Assembly: GCA_903813345.2 (NCBI GenBank)
Contig: CAIIXF020000001.1
Coordinates: forward strand, 42,561,366 to 42,625,365
Direction: 5' to 3'
From: Owenia fusiformis
Lineage: Eukaryota > Annelida > Polychaeta > Sabellida > Oweniidae
Length of the DNA stretch: 64,000 nt
The position numbers and the translations under genes were made by a program. This document shows positions 1-14,100 of this stretch, in pieces. The notes under the pieces were generated by a model. It worked only from the letters and a program-made list of their open reading frames with translations. It was not told the origin of the DNA and did not search any database. The number at the start of each line of letters is the position of its first letter. Position 1 is the stretch's first letter.

Positions 1-114
1 AACTTTAGTGTTTTGGGGGCGAGGCCATTGTGCCAAGTACCCCGAATTCCATTCTTCCGTGCCATTTAATTGTCTTCTGGGCAGTTTTGAATGAACCTTT
101 GTTTCTCCCTAACG

Positions 115-128
115 TTATGACGTCATAA
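115..128. promoter_or_regulatory. CRE-like 14-bp palindrome, repeated in all 20 satellite units
   Basis: TTATGACGTCATAA is a perfect palindrome containing TGACGTCA, the full cAMP-response element bound by CREB/ATF bZIP dimers in animals. It sits at unit offset 115-128, so the array presents 20 identical copies spaced 600 or 1063 bp apart. Two more isolated TGACGTCA octamers occur near 31028 and 35766. Binding in vivo is inference; the sequence shows only the site. Confidence 0.45.
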
Positions 129-1660
129 TATGCAATTGAACGCCTTGACATGGATATCACTCGAAAGATAGTAGAAATCGCTTTCCAATGATACCCCATA
201 TGGCCATGTTCCCCTCAGCTGGGTGTACTCAATCTGTGATGCAAACTGTAAGGTGCACCCCTACCCCAAAGAAATTTCAAGAAATCTCAAAATCAAATTT
301 CCTGAATTTTGCTAAAAGGACCTGTGTCTATAAGGATTGAATCTTCCCCCGTGCATTTTCTCAAATATAGCATTGTTATATACCATTGTGATCGGGATAA
401 TGCCTACAATGCTAATATAACCATGTTGAAAGAAAACAAACTAATTCAGTTTACTATTAGAAGGCGCATTTTTGGGGTATTTTGTAGGTTTTGTCCCCTT
501 TTGAGGTTTTTAAGTTCATTAAGAGGCCTAATAGCGCATATCATATTAAAGGACTGTATCTTAGCTGAACAATGGTACCAAAATCGTGACATTTTGAAGC
601 AACTTTAGTGTTTTGGGGGCGAGGCCATTGTGCCAAGTACCCCGAATTCCATTCTTCCGTGCCATTTAATTGTCTTCTGGGCAGTTTTGAATGAACCTTT
701 GTTTCTCCCTAACGTTATGACGTCATAATATGCAATTGAACGCCTTGACATGGATATCACTCGAAAGATAGTAGAAATCGCTTTCCAATGATACCCCATA
801 TGGCCATGTTCCCCTCAGCTGGGTGTACTCAATCTGTGATGCAAACTGTAAGGTGCACCCCTACCCCAAAGAAATTTCAAGAAATCTCAAAATCAAATTT
901 CCTGAATTTTGCTAAAAGGACCTGTGTCTATAAGGATTGAATCTTCCCCCGTGCATTTTCTCAAATATAGCATTGTTATATACCATTGTGATCGGGATAA
1001 TGCCTACAATGCTAATATAACCATGTTGAAAGAAAACAAACTAATTCAGTTTACTATTAGAAGGCGCATTTTTGGGGTATTTTGTAGGTTTTGTCCCCTT
1101 TTGAGGTTTTTAAGTTCATTAAGAGGCCTAATAGCGCATATCATATTAAAGGACTGTATCTTAGCTGAACAATGGTACCAAAATCGTGACATTTTGAAGC
1201 AACTTTAGTGTTTTGGGGGCGAGGCCATTGTGCCAAGTACCCCGAATTCCATTCTTCCGTGCCATTTAATTGTCTTCTGGGCAGTTTTGAATGAACCTTT
1301 GTTTCTCCCTAACGTTATGACGTCATAATATGCAATTGAACGCCTTGACATGGATATCACTCGAAAGATAGTAGAAATCGCTTTCCAATGATACCCCATA
1401 TGGCCATGTTCCCCTCAGCTGGGTGTACTCAATCTGTGATGCAAACTGTAAGGTGCACCCCTACCCCAAAGAAATTTCAAGAAATCTCAAAATCAAATTT
1501 CCTGAATTTTGCTAAAAGGACCTGTGTCTATAAGGATTGAATCTTCCCCCGTGCATTTTCTCAAATATAGCATTGTTATATACCATTGTGATCGGGATAA
1601 TGCCTACAATGCTAATATAACCATGTTGAAAGAAAACAAACTAATTCAGTTTACTATTAG

Positions 1661-2116
1661 GATATAGTCCTGAGTAAGGACACTAGCGGTTACCGTTAGT
1701 GATTTGGTTTTCTGTATAAAAAGTCATTTTTCTCCTTTCCTACCCCATTGGAGCGCCATTTGGCGTTTGGGAAGTGAATTGGGACTAAATATTTATAAGG
1801 TAGGTCCTGATTTATCTGAAAACATGCCAAAGTTCAGTGGGAAATCTCATTTTAAGCTGGCGGCGGAGTGATTTTGACCTTGGTGATTTGACCAGAATTC
1901 TCTGAGAAATCTGACGATAGAGGGGGTTAGTGTCTTCAAGTTTATTTATCTCAAAAATTCGGTGGACAACCCATGGTAAGATTGTTATAGCAGTCTAGGC
2001 GAGTCTCTCCCGAACACTGTGGTATGTTGCACTAGGCTTGGATACTAATCGTTAATAAGATACAGGGTAAAATGTTATAACGGCCACCTATGGGAAACTC
2101 TACTGTGGTCTTCAAC
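1661..2116. repeat. Optional 456-bp segment B of the satellite (first of nine copies)
   Basis: B lies 460 bp into each L unit, always at the same base. The copies are 1661-2116, 2724-3179, 4387-4842, 8450-8905, 10713-11168, 12376-12831, 13439-13894, 14502-14957 and 15565-16020. It is flanked by a 7-bp direct repeat, CTATTAG, present once in S units (at 1654-1660 and 2117-2123 for this copy). That fits either insertion with a target duplication or excision by recombination between short repeats. B has no terminal inverted repeats, no poly-A tail and no coding capacity that I can see. Its left end is rich in dyads: GTCCT/AGGAC, then CACTAGCGGT/ACCGTTAGTG with one mismatch, then CGCCA/TGGCG. A TATAAAA-like string lies close to the left end. 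Confidence 0.93.
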
Positions 2117-5100
2117 CTATTAGAAGGCGCATTTTTGGGGTATTTTGTAGGTTTTGTCCCCTTTTGAGGTTTTTAAGTTCATTAAGAGGCCTAATAGCGC
2201 ATATCATATTAAAGGACTGTATCTTAGCTGAACAATGGTACCAAAATCGTGACATTTTGAAGCAACTTTAGTGTTTTGGGGGCGAGGCCATTGTGCCAAG
2301 TACCCCGAATTCCATTCTTCCGTGCCATTTAATTGTCTTCTGGGCAGTTTTGAATGAACCTTTGTTTCTCCCTAACGTTATGACGTCATAATATGCAATT
2401 GAACGCCTTGACATGGATATCACTCGAAAGATAGTAGAAATCGCTTTCCAATGATACCCCATATGGCCATGTTCCCCTCAGCTGGGTGTACTCAATCTGT
2501 GATGCAAACTGTAAGGTGCACCCCTACCCCAAAGAAATTTCAAGAAATCTCAAAATCAAATTTCCTGAATTTTGCTAAAAGGACCTGTGTCTATAAGGAT
2601 TGAATCTTCCCCCGTGCATTTTCTCAAATATAGCATTGTTATATACCATTGTGATCGGGATAATGCCTACAATGCTAATATAACCATGTTGAAAGAAAAC
2701 AAACTAATTCAGTTTACTATTAGGATATAGTCCTGAGTAAGGACACTAGCGGTTACCGTTAGTGATTTGGTTTTCTGTATAAAAAGTCATTTTTCTCCTT
2801 TCCTACCCCATTGGAGCGCCATTTGGCGTTTGGGAAGTGAATTGGGACTAAATATTTATAAGGTAGGTCCTGATTTATCTGAAAACATGCCAAAGTTCAG
2901 TGGGAAATCTCATTTTAAGCTGGCGGCGGAGTGATTTTGACCTTGGTGATTTGACCAGAATTCTCTGAGAAATCTGACGATAGAGGGGGTTAGTGTCTTC
3001 AAGTTTATTTATCTCAAAAATTCGGTGGACAACCCATGGTAAGATTGTTATAGCAGTCTAGGCGAGTCTCTCCCGAACACTGTGGTATGTTGCACTAGGC
3101 TTGGATACTAATCGTTAATAAGATACAGGGTAAAATGTTATAACGGCCACCTATGGGAAACTCTACTGTGGTCTTCAACCTATTAGAAGGCGCATTTTTG
3201 GGGTATTTTGTAGGTTTTGTCCCCTTTTGAGGTTTTTAAGTTCATTAAGAGGCCTAATAGCGCATATCATATTAAAGGACTGTATCTTAGCTGAACAATG
3301 GTACCAAAATCGTGACATTTTGAAGCAACTTTAGTGTTTTGGGGGCGAGGCCATTGTGCCAAGTACCCCGAATTCCATTCTTCCGTGCCATTTAATTGTC
3401 TTCTGGGCAGTTTTGAATGAACCTTTGTTTCTCCCTAACGTTATGACGTCATAATATGCAATTGAACGCCTTGACATGGATATCACTCGAAAGATAGTAG
3501 AAATCGCTTTCCAATGATACCCCATATGGCCATGTTCCCCTCAGCTGGGTGTACTCAATCTGTGATGCAAACTGTAAGGTGCACCCCTACCCCAAAGAAA
3601 TTTCAAGAAATCTCAAAATCAAATTTCCTGAATTTTGCTAAAAGGACCTGTGTCTATAAGGATTGAATCTTCCCCCGTGCATTTTCTCAAATATAGCATT
3701 GTTATATACCATTGTGATCGGGATAATGCCTACAATGCTAATATAACCATGTTGAAAGAAAACAAACTAATTCAGTTTACTATTAGAAGGCGCATTTTTG
3801 GGGTATTTTGTAGGTTTTGTCCCCTTTTGAGGTTTTTAAGTTCATTAAGAGGCCTAATAGCGCATATCATATTAAAGGACTGTATCTTAGCTGAACAATG
3901 GTACCAAAATCGTGACATTTTGAAGCAACTTTAGTGTTTTGGGGGCGAGGCCATTGTGCCAAGTACCCCGAATTCCATTCTTCCGTGCCATTTAATTGTC
4001 TTCTGGGCAGTTTTGAATGAACCTTTGTTTCTCCCTAACGTTATGACGTCATAATATGCAATTGAACGCCTTGACATGGATATCACTCGAAAGATAGTAG
4101 AAATCGCTTTCCAATGATACCCCATATGGCCATGTTCCCCTCAGCTGGGTGTACTCAATCTGTGATGCAAACTGTAAGGTGCACCCCTACCCCAAAGAAA
4201 TTTCAAGAAATCTCAAAATCAAATTTCCTGAATTTTGCTAAAAGGACCTGTGTCTATAAGGATTGAATCTTCCCCCGTGCATTTTCTCAAATATAGCATT
4301 GTTATATACCATTGTGATCGGGATAATGCCTACAATGCTAATATAACCATGTTGAAAGAAAACAAACTAATTCAGTTTACTATTAGGATATAGTCCTGAG
4401 TAAGGACACTAGCGGTTACCGTTAGTGATTTGGTTTTCTGTATAAAAAGTCATTTTTCTCCTTTCCTACCCCATTGGAGCGCCATTTGGCGTTTGGGAAG
4501 TGAATTGGGACTAAATATTTATAAGGTAGGTCCTGATTTATCTGAAAACATGCCAAAGTTCAGTGGGAAATCTCATTTTAAGCTGGCGGCGGAGTGATTT
4601 TGACCTTGGTGATTTGACCAGAATTCTCTGAGAAATCTGACGATAGAGGGGGTTAGTGTCTTCAAGTTTATTTATCTCAAAAATTCGGTGGACAACCCAT
4701 GGTAAGATTGTTATAGCAGTCTAGGCGAGTCTCTCCCGAACACTGTGGTATGTTGCACTAGGCTTGGATACTAATCGTTAATAAGATACAGGGTAAAATG
4801 TTATAACGGCCACCTATGGGAAACTCTACTGTGGTCTTCAACCTATTAGAAGGCGCATTTTTGGGGTATTTTGTAGGTTTTGTCCCCTTTTGAGGTTTTT
4901 AAGTTCATTAAGAGGCCTAATAGCGCATATCATATTAAAGGACTGTATCTTAGCTGAACAATGGTACCAAAATCGTGACATTTTGAAGCAACTTTAGTGT
5001 TTTGGGGGCGAGGCCATTGTGCCAAGTACCCCGAATTCCATTCTTCCGTGCCATTTAATTGTCTTCTGGGCAGTTTTGAATGAACCTTTGTTTCTCCCTA

Positions 5101-8100
5101 ACGTTATGACGTCATAATATGCAATTGAACGCCTTGACATGGATATCACTCGAAAGATAGTAGAAATCGCTTTCCAATGATACCCCATATGGCCATGTTC
5201 CCCTCAGCTGGGTGTACTCAATCTGTGATGCAAACTGTAAGGTGCACCCCTACCCCAAAGAAATTTCAAGAAATCTCAAAATCAAATTTCCTGAATTTTG
5301 CTAAAAGGACCTGTGTCTATAAGGATTGAATCTTCCCCCGTGCATTTTCTCAAATATAGCATTGTTATATACCATTGTGATCGGGATAATGCCTACAATG
5401 CTAATATAACCATGTTGAAAGAAAACAAACTAATTCAGTTTACTATTAGAAGGCGCATTTTTGGGGTATTTTGTAGGTTTTGTCCCCTTTTGAGGTTTTT
5501 AAGTTCATTAAGAGGCCTAATAGCGCATATCATATTAAAGGACTGTATCTTAGCTGAACAATGGTACCAAAATCGTGACATTTTGAAGCAACTTTAGTGT
5601 TTTGGGGGCGAGGCCATTGTGCCAAGTACCCCGAATTCCATTCTTCCGTGCCATTTAATTGTCTTCTGGGCAGTTTTGAATGAACCTTTGTTTCTCCCTA
5701 ACGTTATGACGTCATAATATGCAATTGAACGCCTTGACATGGATATCACTCGAAAGATAGTAGAAATCGCTTTCCAATGATACCCCATATGGCCATGTTC
5801 CCCTCAGCTGGGTGTACTCAATCTGTGATGCAAACTGTAAGGTGCACCCCTACCCCAAAGAAATTTCAAGAAATCTCAAAATCAAATTTCCTGAATTTTG
5901 CTAAAAGGACCTGTGTCTATAAGGATTGAATCTTCCCCCGTGCATTTTCTCAAATATAGCATTGTTATATACCATTGTGATCGGGATAATGCCTACAATG
6001 CTAATATAACCATGTTGAAAGAAAACAAACTAATTCAGTTTACTATTAGAAGGCGCATTTTTGGGGTATTTTGTAGGTTTTGTCCCCTTTTGAGGTTTTT
6101 AAGTTCATTAAGAGGCCTAATAGCGCATATCATATTAAAGGACTGTATCTTAGCTGAACAATGGTACCAAAATCGTGACATTTTGAAGCAACTTTAGTGT
6201 TTTGGGGGCGAGGCCATTGTGCCAAGTACCCCGAATTCCATTCTTCCGTGCCATTTAATTGTCTTCTGGGCAGTTTTGAATGAACCTTTGTTTCTCCCTA
6301 ACGTTATGACGTCATAATATGCAATTGAACGCCTTGACATGGATATCACTCGAAAGATAGTAGAAATCGCTTTCCAATGATACCCCATATGGCCATGTTC
6401 CCCTCAGCTGGGTGTACTCAATCTGTGATGCAAACTGTAAGGTGCACCCCTACCCCAAAGAAATTTCAAGAAATCTCAAAATCAAATTTCCTGAATTTTG
6501 CTAAAAGGACCTGTGTCTATAAGGATTGAATCTTCCCCCGTGCATTTTCTCAAATATAGCATTGTTATATACCATTGTGATCGGGATAATGCCTACAATG
6601 CTAATATAACCATGTTGAAAGAAAACAAACTAATTCAGTTTACTATTAGAAGGCGCATTTTTGGGGTATTTTGTAGGTTTTGTCCCCTTTTGAGGTTTTT
6701 AAGTTCATTAAGAGGCCTAATAGCGCATATCATATTAAAGGACTGTATCTTAGCTGAACAATGGTACCAAAATCGTGACATTTTGAAGCAACTTTAGTGT
6801 TTTGGGGGCGAGGCCATTGTGCCAAGTACCCCGAATTCCATTCTTCCGTGCCATTTAATTGTCTTCTGGGCAGTTTTGAATGAACCTTTGTTTCTCCCTA
6901 ACGTTATGACGTCATAATATGCAATTGAACGCCTTGACATGGATATCACTCGAAAGATAGTAGAAATCGCTTTCCAATGATACCCCATATGGCCATGTTC
7001 CCCTCAGCTGGGTGTACTCAATCTGTGATGCAAACTGTAAGGTGCACCCCTACCCCAAAGAAATTTCAAGAAATCTCAAAATCAAATTTCCTGAATTTTG
7101 CTAAAAGGACCTGTGTCTATAAGGATTGAATCTTCCCCCGTGCATTTTCTCAAATATAGCATTGTTATATACCATTGTGATCGGGATAATGCCTACAATG
7201 CTAATATAACCATGTTGAAAGAAAACAAACTAATTCAGTTTACTATTAGAAGGCGCATTTTTGGGGTATTTTGTAGGTTTTGTCCCCTTTTGAGGTTTTT
7301 AAGTTCATTAAGAGGCCTAATAGCGCATATCATATTAAAGGACTGTATCTTAGCTGAACAATGGTACCAAAATCGTGACATTTTGAAGCAACTTTAGTGT
7401 TTTGGGGGCGAGGCCATTGTGCCAAGTACCCCGAATTCCATTCTTCCGTGCCATTTAATTGTCTTCTGGGCAGTTTTGAATGAACCTTTGTTTCTCCCTA
7501 ACGTTATGACGTCATAATATGCAATTGAACGCCTTGACATGGATATCACTCGAAAGATAGTAGAAATCGCTTTCCAATGATACCCCATATGGCCATGTTC
7601 CCCTCAGCTGGGTGTACTCAATCTGTGATGCAAACTGTAAGGTGCACCCCTACCCCAAAGAAATTTCAAGAAATCTCAAAATCAAATTTCCTGAATTTTG
7701 CTAAAAGGACCTGTGTCTATAAGGATTGAATCTTCCCCCGTGCATTTTCTCAAATATAGCATTGTTATATACCATTGTGATCGGGATAATGCCTACAATG
7801 CTAATATAACCATGTTGAAAGAAAACAAACTAATTCAGTTTACTATTAGAAGGCGCATTTTTGGGGTATTTTGTAGGTTTTGTCCCCTTTTGAGGTTTTT
7901 AAGTTCATTAAGAGGCCTAATAGCGCATATCATATTAAAGGACTGTATCTTAGCTGAACAATGGTACCAAAATCGTGACATTTTGAAGCAACTTTAGTGT
8001 TTTGGGGGCGAGGCCATTGTGCCAAGTACCCCGAATTCCATTCTTCCGTGCCATTTAATTGTCTTCTGGGCAGTTTTGAATGAACCTTTGTTTCTCCCTA

Positions 8101-11100
8101 ACGTTATGACGTCATAATATGCAATTGAACGCCTTGACATGGATATCACTCGAAAGATAGTAGAAATCGCTTTCCAATGATACCCCATATGGCCATGTTC
8201 CCCTCAGCTGGGTGTACTCAATCTGTGATGCAAACTGTAAGGTGCACCCCTACCCCAAAGAAATTTCAAGAAATCTCAAAATCAAATTTCCTGAATTTTG
8301 CTAAAAGGACCTGTGTCTATAAGGATTGAATCTTCCCCCGTGCATTTTCTCAAATATAGCATTGTTATATACCATTGTGATCGGGATAATGCCTACAATG
8401 CTAATATAACCATGTTGAAAGAAAACAAACTAATTCAGTTTACTATTAGGATATAGTCCTGAGTAAGGACACTAGCGGTTACCGTTAGTGATTTGGTTTT
8501 CTGTATAAAAAGTCATTTTTCTCCTTTCCTACCCCATTGGAGCGCCATTTGGCGTTTGGGAAGTGAATTGGGACTAAATATTTATAAGGTAGGTCCTGAT
8601 TTATCTGAAAACATGCCAAAGTTCAGTGGGAAATCTCATTTTAAGCTGGCGGCGGAGTGATTTTGACCTTGGTGATTTGACCAGAATTCTCTGAGAAATC
8701 TGACGATAGAGGGGGTTAGTGTCTTCAAGTTTATTTATCTCAAAAATTCGGTGGACAACCCATGGTAAGATTGTTATAGCAGTCTAGGCGAGTCTCTCCC
8801 GAACACTGTGGTATGTTGCACTAGGCTTGGATACTAATCGTTAATAAGATACAGGGTAAAATGTTATAACGGCCACCTATGGGAAACTCTACTGTGGTCT
8901 TCAACCTATTAGAAGGCGCATTTTTGGGGTATTTTGTAGGTTTTGTCCCCTTTTGAGGTTTTTAAGTTCATTAAGAGGCCTAATAGCGCATATCATATTA
9001 AAGGACTGTATCTTAGCTGAACAATGGTACCAAAATCGTGACATTTTGAAGCAACTTTAGTGTTTTGGGGGCGAGGCCATTGTGCCAAGTACCCCGAATT
9101 CCATTCTTCCGTGCCATTTAATTGTCTTCTGGGCAGTTTTGAATGAACCTTTGTTTCTCCCTAACGTTATGACGTCATAATATGCAATTGAACGCCTTGA
9201 CATGGATATCACTCGAAAGATAGTAGAAATCGCTTTCCAATGATACCCCATATGGCCATGTTCCCCTCAGCTGGGTGTACTCAATCTGTGATGCAAACTG
9301 TAAGGTGCACCCCTACCCCAAAGAAATTTCAAGAAATCTCAAAATCAAATTTCCTGAATTTTGCTAAAAGGACCTGTGTCTATAAGGATTGAATCTTCCC
9401 CCGTGCATTTTCTCAAATATAGCATTGTTATATACCATTGTGATCGGGATAATGCCTACAATGCTAATATAACCATGTTGAAAGAAAACAAACTAATTCA
9501 GTTTACTATTAGAAGGCGCATTTTTGGGGTATTTTGTAGGTTTTGTCCCCTTTTGAGGTTTTTAAGTTCATTAAGAGGCCTAATAGCGCATATCATATTA
9601 AAGGACTGTATCTTAGCTGAACAATGGTACCAAAATCGTGACATTTTGAAGCAACTTTAGTGTTTTGGGGGCGAGGCCATTGTGCCAAGTACCCCGAATT
9701 CCATTCTTCCGTGCCATTTAATTGTCTTCTGGGCAGTTTTGAATGAACCTTTGTTTCTCCCTAACGTTATGACGTCATAATATGCAATTGAACGCCTTGA
9801 CATGGATATCACTCGAAAGATAGTAGAAATCGCTTTCCAATGATACCCCATATGGCCATGTTCCCCTCAGCTGGGTGTACTCAATCTGTGATGCAAACTG
9901 TAAGGTGCACCCCTACCCCAAAGAAATTTCAAGAAATCTCAAAATCAAATTTCCTGAATTTTGCTAAAAGGACCTGTGTCTATAAGGATTGAATCTTCCC
10001 CCGTGCATTTTCTCAAATATAGCATTGTTATATACCATTGTGATCGGGATAATGCCTACAATGCTAATATAACCATGTTGAAAGAAAACAAACTAATTCA
10101 GTTTACTATTAGAAGGCGCATTTTTGGGGTATTTTGTAGGTTTTGTCCCCTTTTGAGGTTTTTAAGTTCATTAAGAGGCCTAATAGCGCATATCATATTA
10201 AAGGACTGTATCTTAGCTGAACAATGGTACCAAAATCGTGACATTTTGAAGCAACTTTAGTGTTTTGGGGGCGAGGCCATTGTGCCAAGTACCCCGAATT
10301 CCATTCTTCCGTGCCATTTAATTGTCTTCTGGGCAGTTTTGAATGAACCTTTGTTTCTCCCTAACGTTATGACGTCATAATATGCAATTGAACGCCTTGA
10401 CATGGATATCACTCGAAAGATAGTAGAAATCGCTTTCCAATGATACCCCATATGGCCATGTTCCCCTCAGCTGGGTGTACTCAATCTGTGATGCAAACTG
10501 TAAGGTGCACCCCTACCCCAAAGAAATTTCAAGAAATCTCAAAATCAAATTTCCTGAATTTTGCTAAAAGGACCTGTGTCTATAAGGATTGAATCTTCCC
10601 CCGTGCATTTTCTCAAATATAGCATTGTTATATACCATTGTGATCGGGATAATGCCTACAATGCTAATATAACCATGTTGAAAGAAAACAAACTAATTCA
10701 GTTTACTATTAGGATATAGTCCTGAGTAAGGACACTAGCGGTTACCGTTAGTGATTTGGTTTTCTGTATAAAAAGTCATTTTTCTCCTTTCCTACCCCAT
10801 TGGAGCGCCATTTGGCGTTTGGGAAGTGAATTGGGACTAAATATTTATAAGGTAGGTCCTGATTTATCTGAAAACATGCCAAAGTTCAGTGGGAAATCTC
10901 ATTTTAAGCTGGCGGCGGAGTGATTTTGACCTTGGTGATTTGACCAGAATTCTCTGAGAAATCTGACGATAGAGGGGGTTAGTGTCTTCAAGTTTATTTA
11001 TCTCAAAAATTCGGTGGACAACCCATGGTAAGATTGTTATAGCAGTCTAGGCGAGTCTCTCCCGAACACTGTGGTATGTTGCACTAGGCTTGGATACTAA

Positions 11101-14100
11101 TCGTTAATAAGATACAGGGTAAAATGTTATAACGGCCACCTATGGGAAACTCTACTGTGGTCTTCAACCTATTAGAAGGCGCATTTTTGGGGTATTTTGT
11201 AGGTTTTGTCCCCTTTTGAGGTTTTTAAGTTCATTAAGAGGCCTAATAGCGCATATCATATTAAAGGACTGTATCTTAGCTGAACAATGGTACCAAAATC
11301 GTGACATTTTGAAGCAACTTTAGTGTTTTGGGGGCGAGGCCATTGTGCCAAGTACCCCGAATTCCATTCTTCCGTGCCATTTAATTGTCTTCTGGGCAGT
11401 TTTGAATGAACCTTTGTTTCTCCCTAACGTTATGACGTCATAATATGCAATTGAACGCCTTGACATGGATATCACTCGAAAGATAGTAGAAATCGCTTTC
11501 CAATGATACCCCATATGGCCATGTTCCCCTCAGCTGGGTGTACTCAATCTGTGATGCAAACTGTAAGGTGCACCCCTACCCCAAAGAAATTTCAAGAAAT
11601 CTCAAAATCAAATTTCCTGAATTTTGCTAAAAGGACCTGTGTCTATAAGGATTGAATCTTCCCCCGTGCATTTTCTCAAATATAGCATTGTTATATACCA
11701 TTGTGATCGGGATAATGCCTACAATGCTAATATAACCATGTTGAAAGAAAACAAACTAATTCAGTTTACTATTAGAAGGCGCATTTTTGGGGTATTTTGT
11801 AGGTTTTGTCCCCTTTTGAGGTTTTTAAGTTCATTAAGAGGCCTAATAGCGCATATCATATTAAAGGACTGTATCTTAGCTGAACAATGGTACCAAAATC
11901 GTGACATTTTGAAGCAACTTTAGTGTTTTGGGGGCGAGGCCATTGTGCCAAGTACCCCGAATTCCATTCTTCCGTGCCATTTAATTGTCTTCTGGGCAGT
12001 TTTGAATGAACCTTTGTTTCTCCCTAACGTTATGACGTCATAATATGCAATTGAACGCCTTGACATGGATATCACTCGAAAGATAGTAGAAATCGCTTTC
12101 CAATGATACCCCATATGGCCATGTTCCCCTCAGCTGGGTGTACTCAATCTGTGATGCAAACTGTAAGGTGCACCCCTACCCCAAAGAAATTTCAAGAAAT
12201 CTCAAAATCAAATTTCCTGAATTTTGCTAAAAGGACCTGTGTCTATAAGGATTGAATCTTCCCCCGTGCATTTTCTCAAATATAGCATTGTTATATACCA
12301 TTGTGATCGGGATAATGCCTACAATGCTAATATAACCATGTTGAAAGAAAACAAACTAATTCAGTTTACTATTAGGATATAGTCCTGAGTAAGGACACTA
12401 GCGGTTACCGTTAGTGATTTGGTTTTCTGTATAAAAAGTCATTTTTCTCCTTTCCTACCCCATTGGAGCGCCATTTGGCGTTTGGGAAGTGAATTGGGAC
12501 TAAATATTTATAAGGTAGGTCCTGATTTATCTGAAAACATGCCAAAGTTCAGTGGGAAATCTCATTTTAAGCTGGCGGCGGAGTGATTTTGACCTTGGTG
12601 ATTTGACCAGAATTCTCTGAGAAATCTGACGATAGAGGGGGTTAGTGTCTTCAAGTTTATTTATCTCAAAAATTCGGTGGACAACCCATGGTAAGATTGT
12701 TATAGCAGTCTAGGCGAGTCTCTCCCGAACACTGTGGTATGTTGCACTAGGCTTGGATACTAATCGTTAATAAGATACAGGGTAAAATGTTATAACGGCC
12801 ACCTATGGGAAACTCTACTGTGGTCTTCAACCTATTAGAAGGCGCATTTTTGGGGTATTTTGTAGGTTTTGTCCCCTTTTGAGGTTTTTAAGTTCATTAA
12901 GAGGCCTAATAGCGCATATCATATTAAAGGACTGTATCTTAGCTGAACAATGGTACCAAAATCGTGACATTTTGAAGCAACTTTAGTGTTTTGGGGGCGA
13001 GGCCATTGTGCCAAGTACCCCGAATTCCATTCTTCCGTGCCATTTAATTGTCTTCTGGGCAGTTTTGAATGAACCTTTGTTTCTCCCTAACGTTATGACG
13101 TCATAATATGCAATTGAACGCCTTGACATGGATATCACTCGAAAGATAGTAGAAATCGCTTTCCAATGATACCCCATATGGCCATGTTCCCCTCAGCTGG
13201 GTGTACTCAATCTGTGATGCAAACTGTAAGGTGCACCCCTACCCCAAAGAAATTTCAAGAAATCTCAAAATCAAATTTCCTGAATTTTGCTAAAAGGACC
13301 TGTGTCTATAAGGATTGAATCTTCCCCCGTGCATTTTCTCAAATATAGCATTGTTATATACCATTGTGATCGGGATAATGCCTACAATGCTAATATAACC
13401 ATGTTGAAAGAAAACAAACTAATTCAGTTTACTATTAGGATATAGTCCTGAGTAAGGACACTAGCGGTTACCGTTAGTGATTTGGTTTTCTGTATAAAAA
13501 GTCATTTTTCTCCTTTCCTACCCCATTGGAGCGCCATTTGGCGTTTGGGAAGTGAATTGGGACTAAATATTTATAAGGTAGGTCCTGATTTATCTGAAAA
13601 CATGCCAAAGTTCAGTGGGAAATCTCATTTTAAGCTGGCGGCGGAGTGATTTTGACCTTGGTGATTTGACCAGAATTCTCTGAGAAATCTGACGATAGAG
13701 GGGGTTAGTGTCTTCAAGTTTATTTATCTCAAAAATTCGGTGGACAACCCATGGTAAGATTGTTATAGCAGTCTAGGCGAGTCTCTCCCGAACACTGTGG
13801 TATGTTGCACTAGGCTTGGATACTAATCGTTAATAAGATACAGGGTAAAATGTTATAACGGCCACCTATGGGAAACTCTACTGTGGTCTTCAACCTATTA
13901 GAAGGCGCATTTTTGGGGTATTTTGTAGGTTTTGTCCCCTTTTGAGGTTTTTAAGTTCATTAAGAGGCCTAATAGCGCATATCATATTAAAGGACTGTAT
14001 CTTAGCTGAACAATGGTACCAAAATCGTGACATTTTGAAGCAACTTTAGTGTTTTGGGGGCGAGGCCATTGTGCCAAGTACCCCGAATTCCATTCTTCCG

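Noticed and set aside
309-608. 99-codon plus-strand and 64-codon minus-strand ORFs repeated in every satellite unit
   Set aside because: They recur only because the DNA repeats. The longer starts with TTG, is broken by segment B in L units, and neither resembles a known protein.
1661-2116. Segment B as an RNA gene (5S rRNA, snRNA or spliced leader)
   Set aside because: No conserved 5S boxes, Sm-site arrangement or snRNA motifs were recognised; the hairpins alone are not enough.
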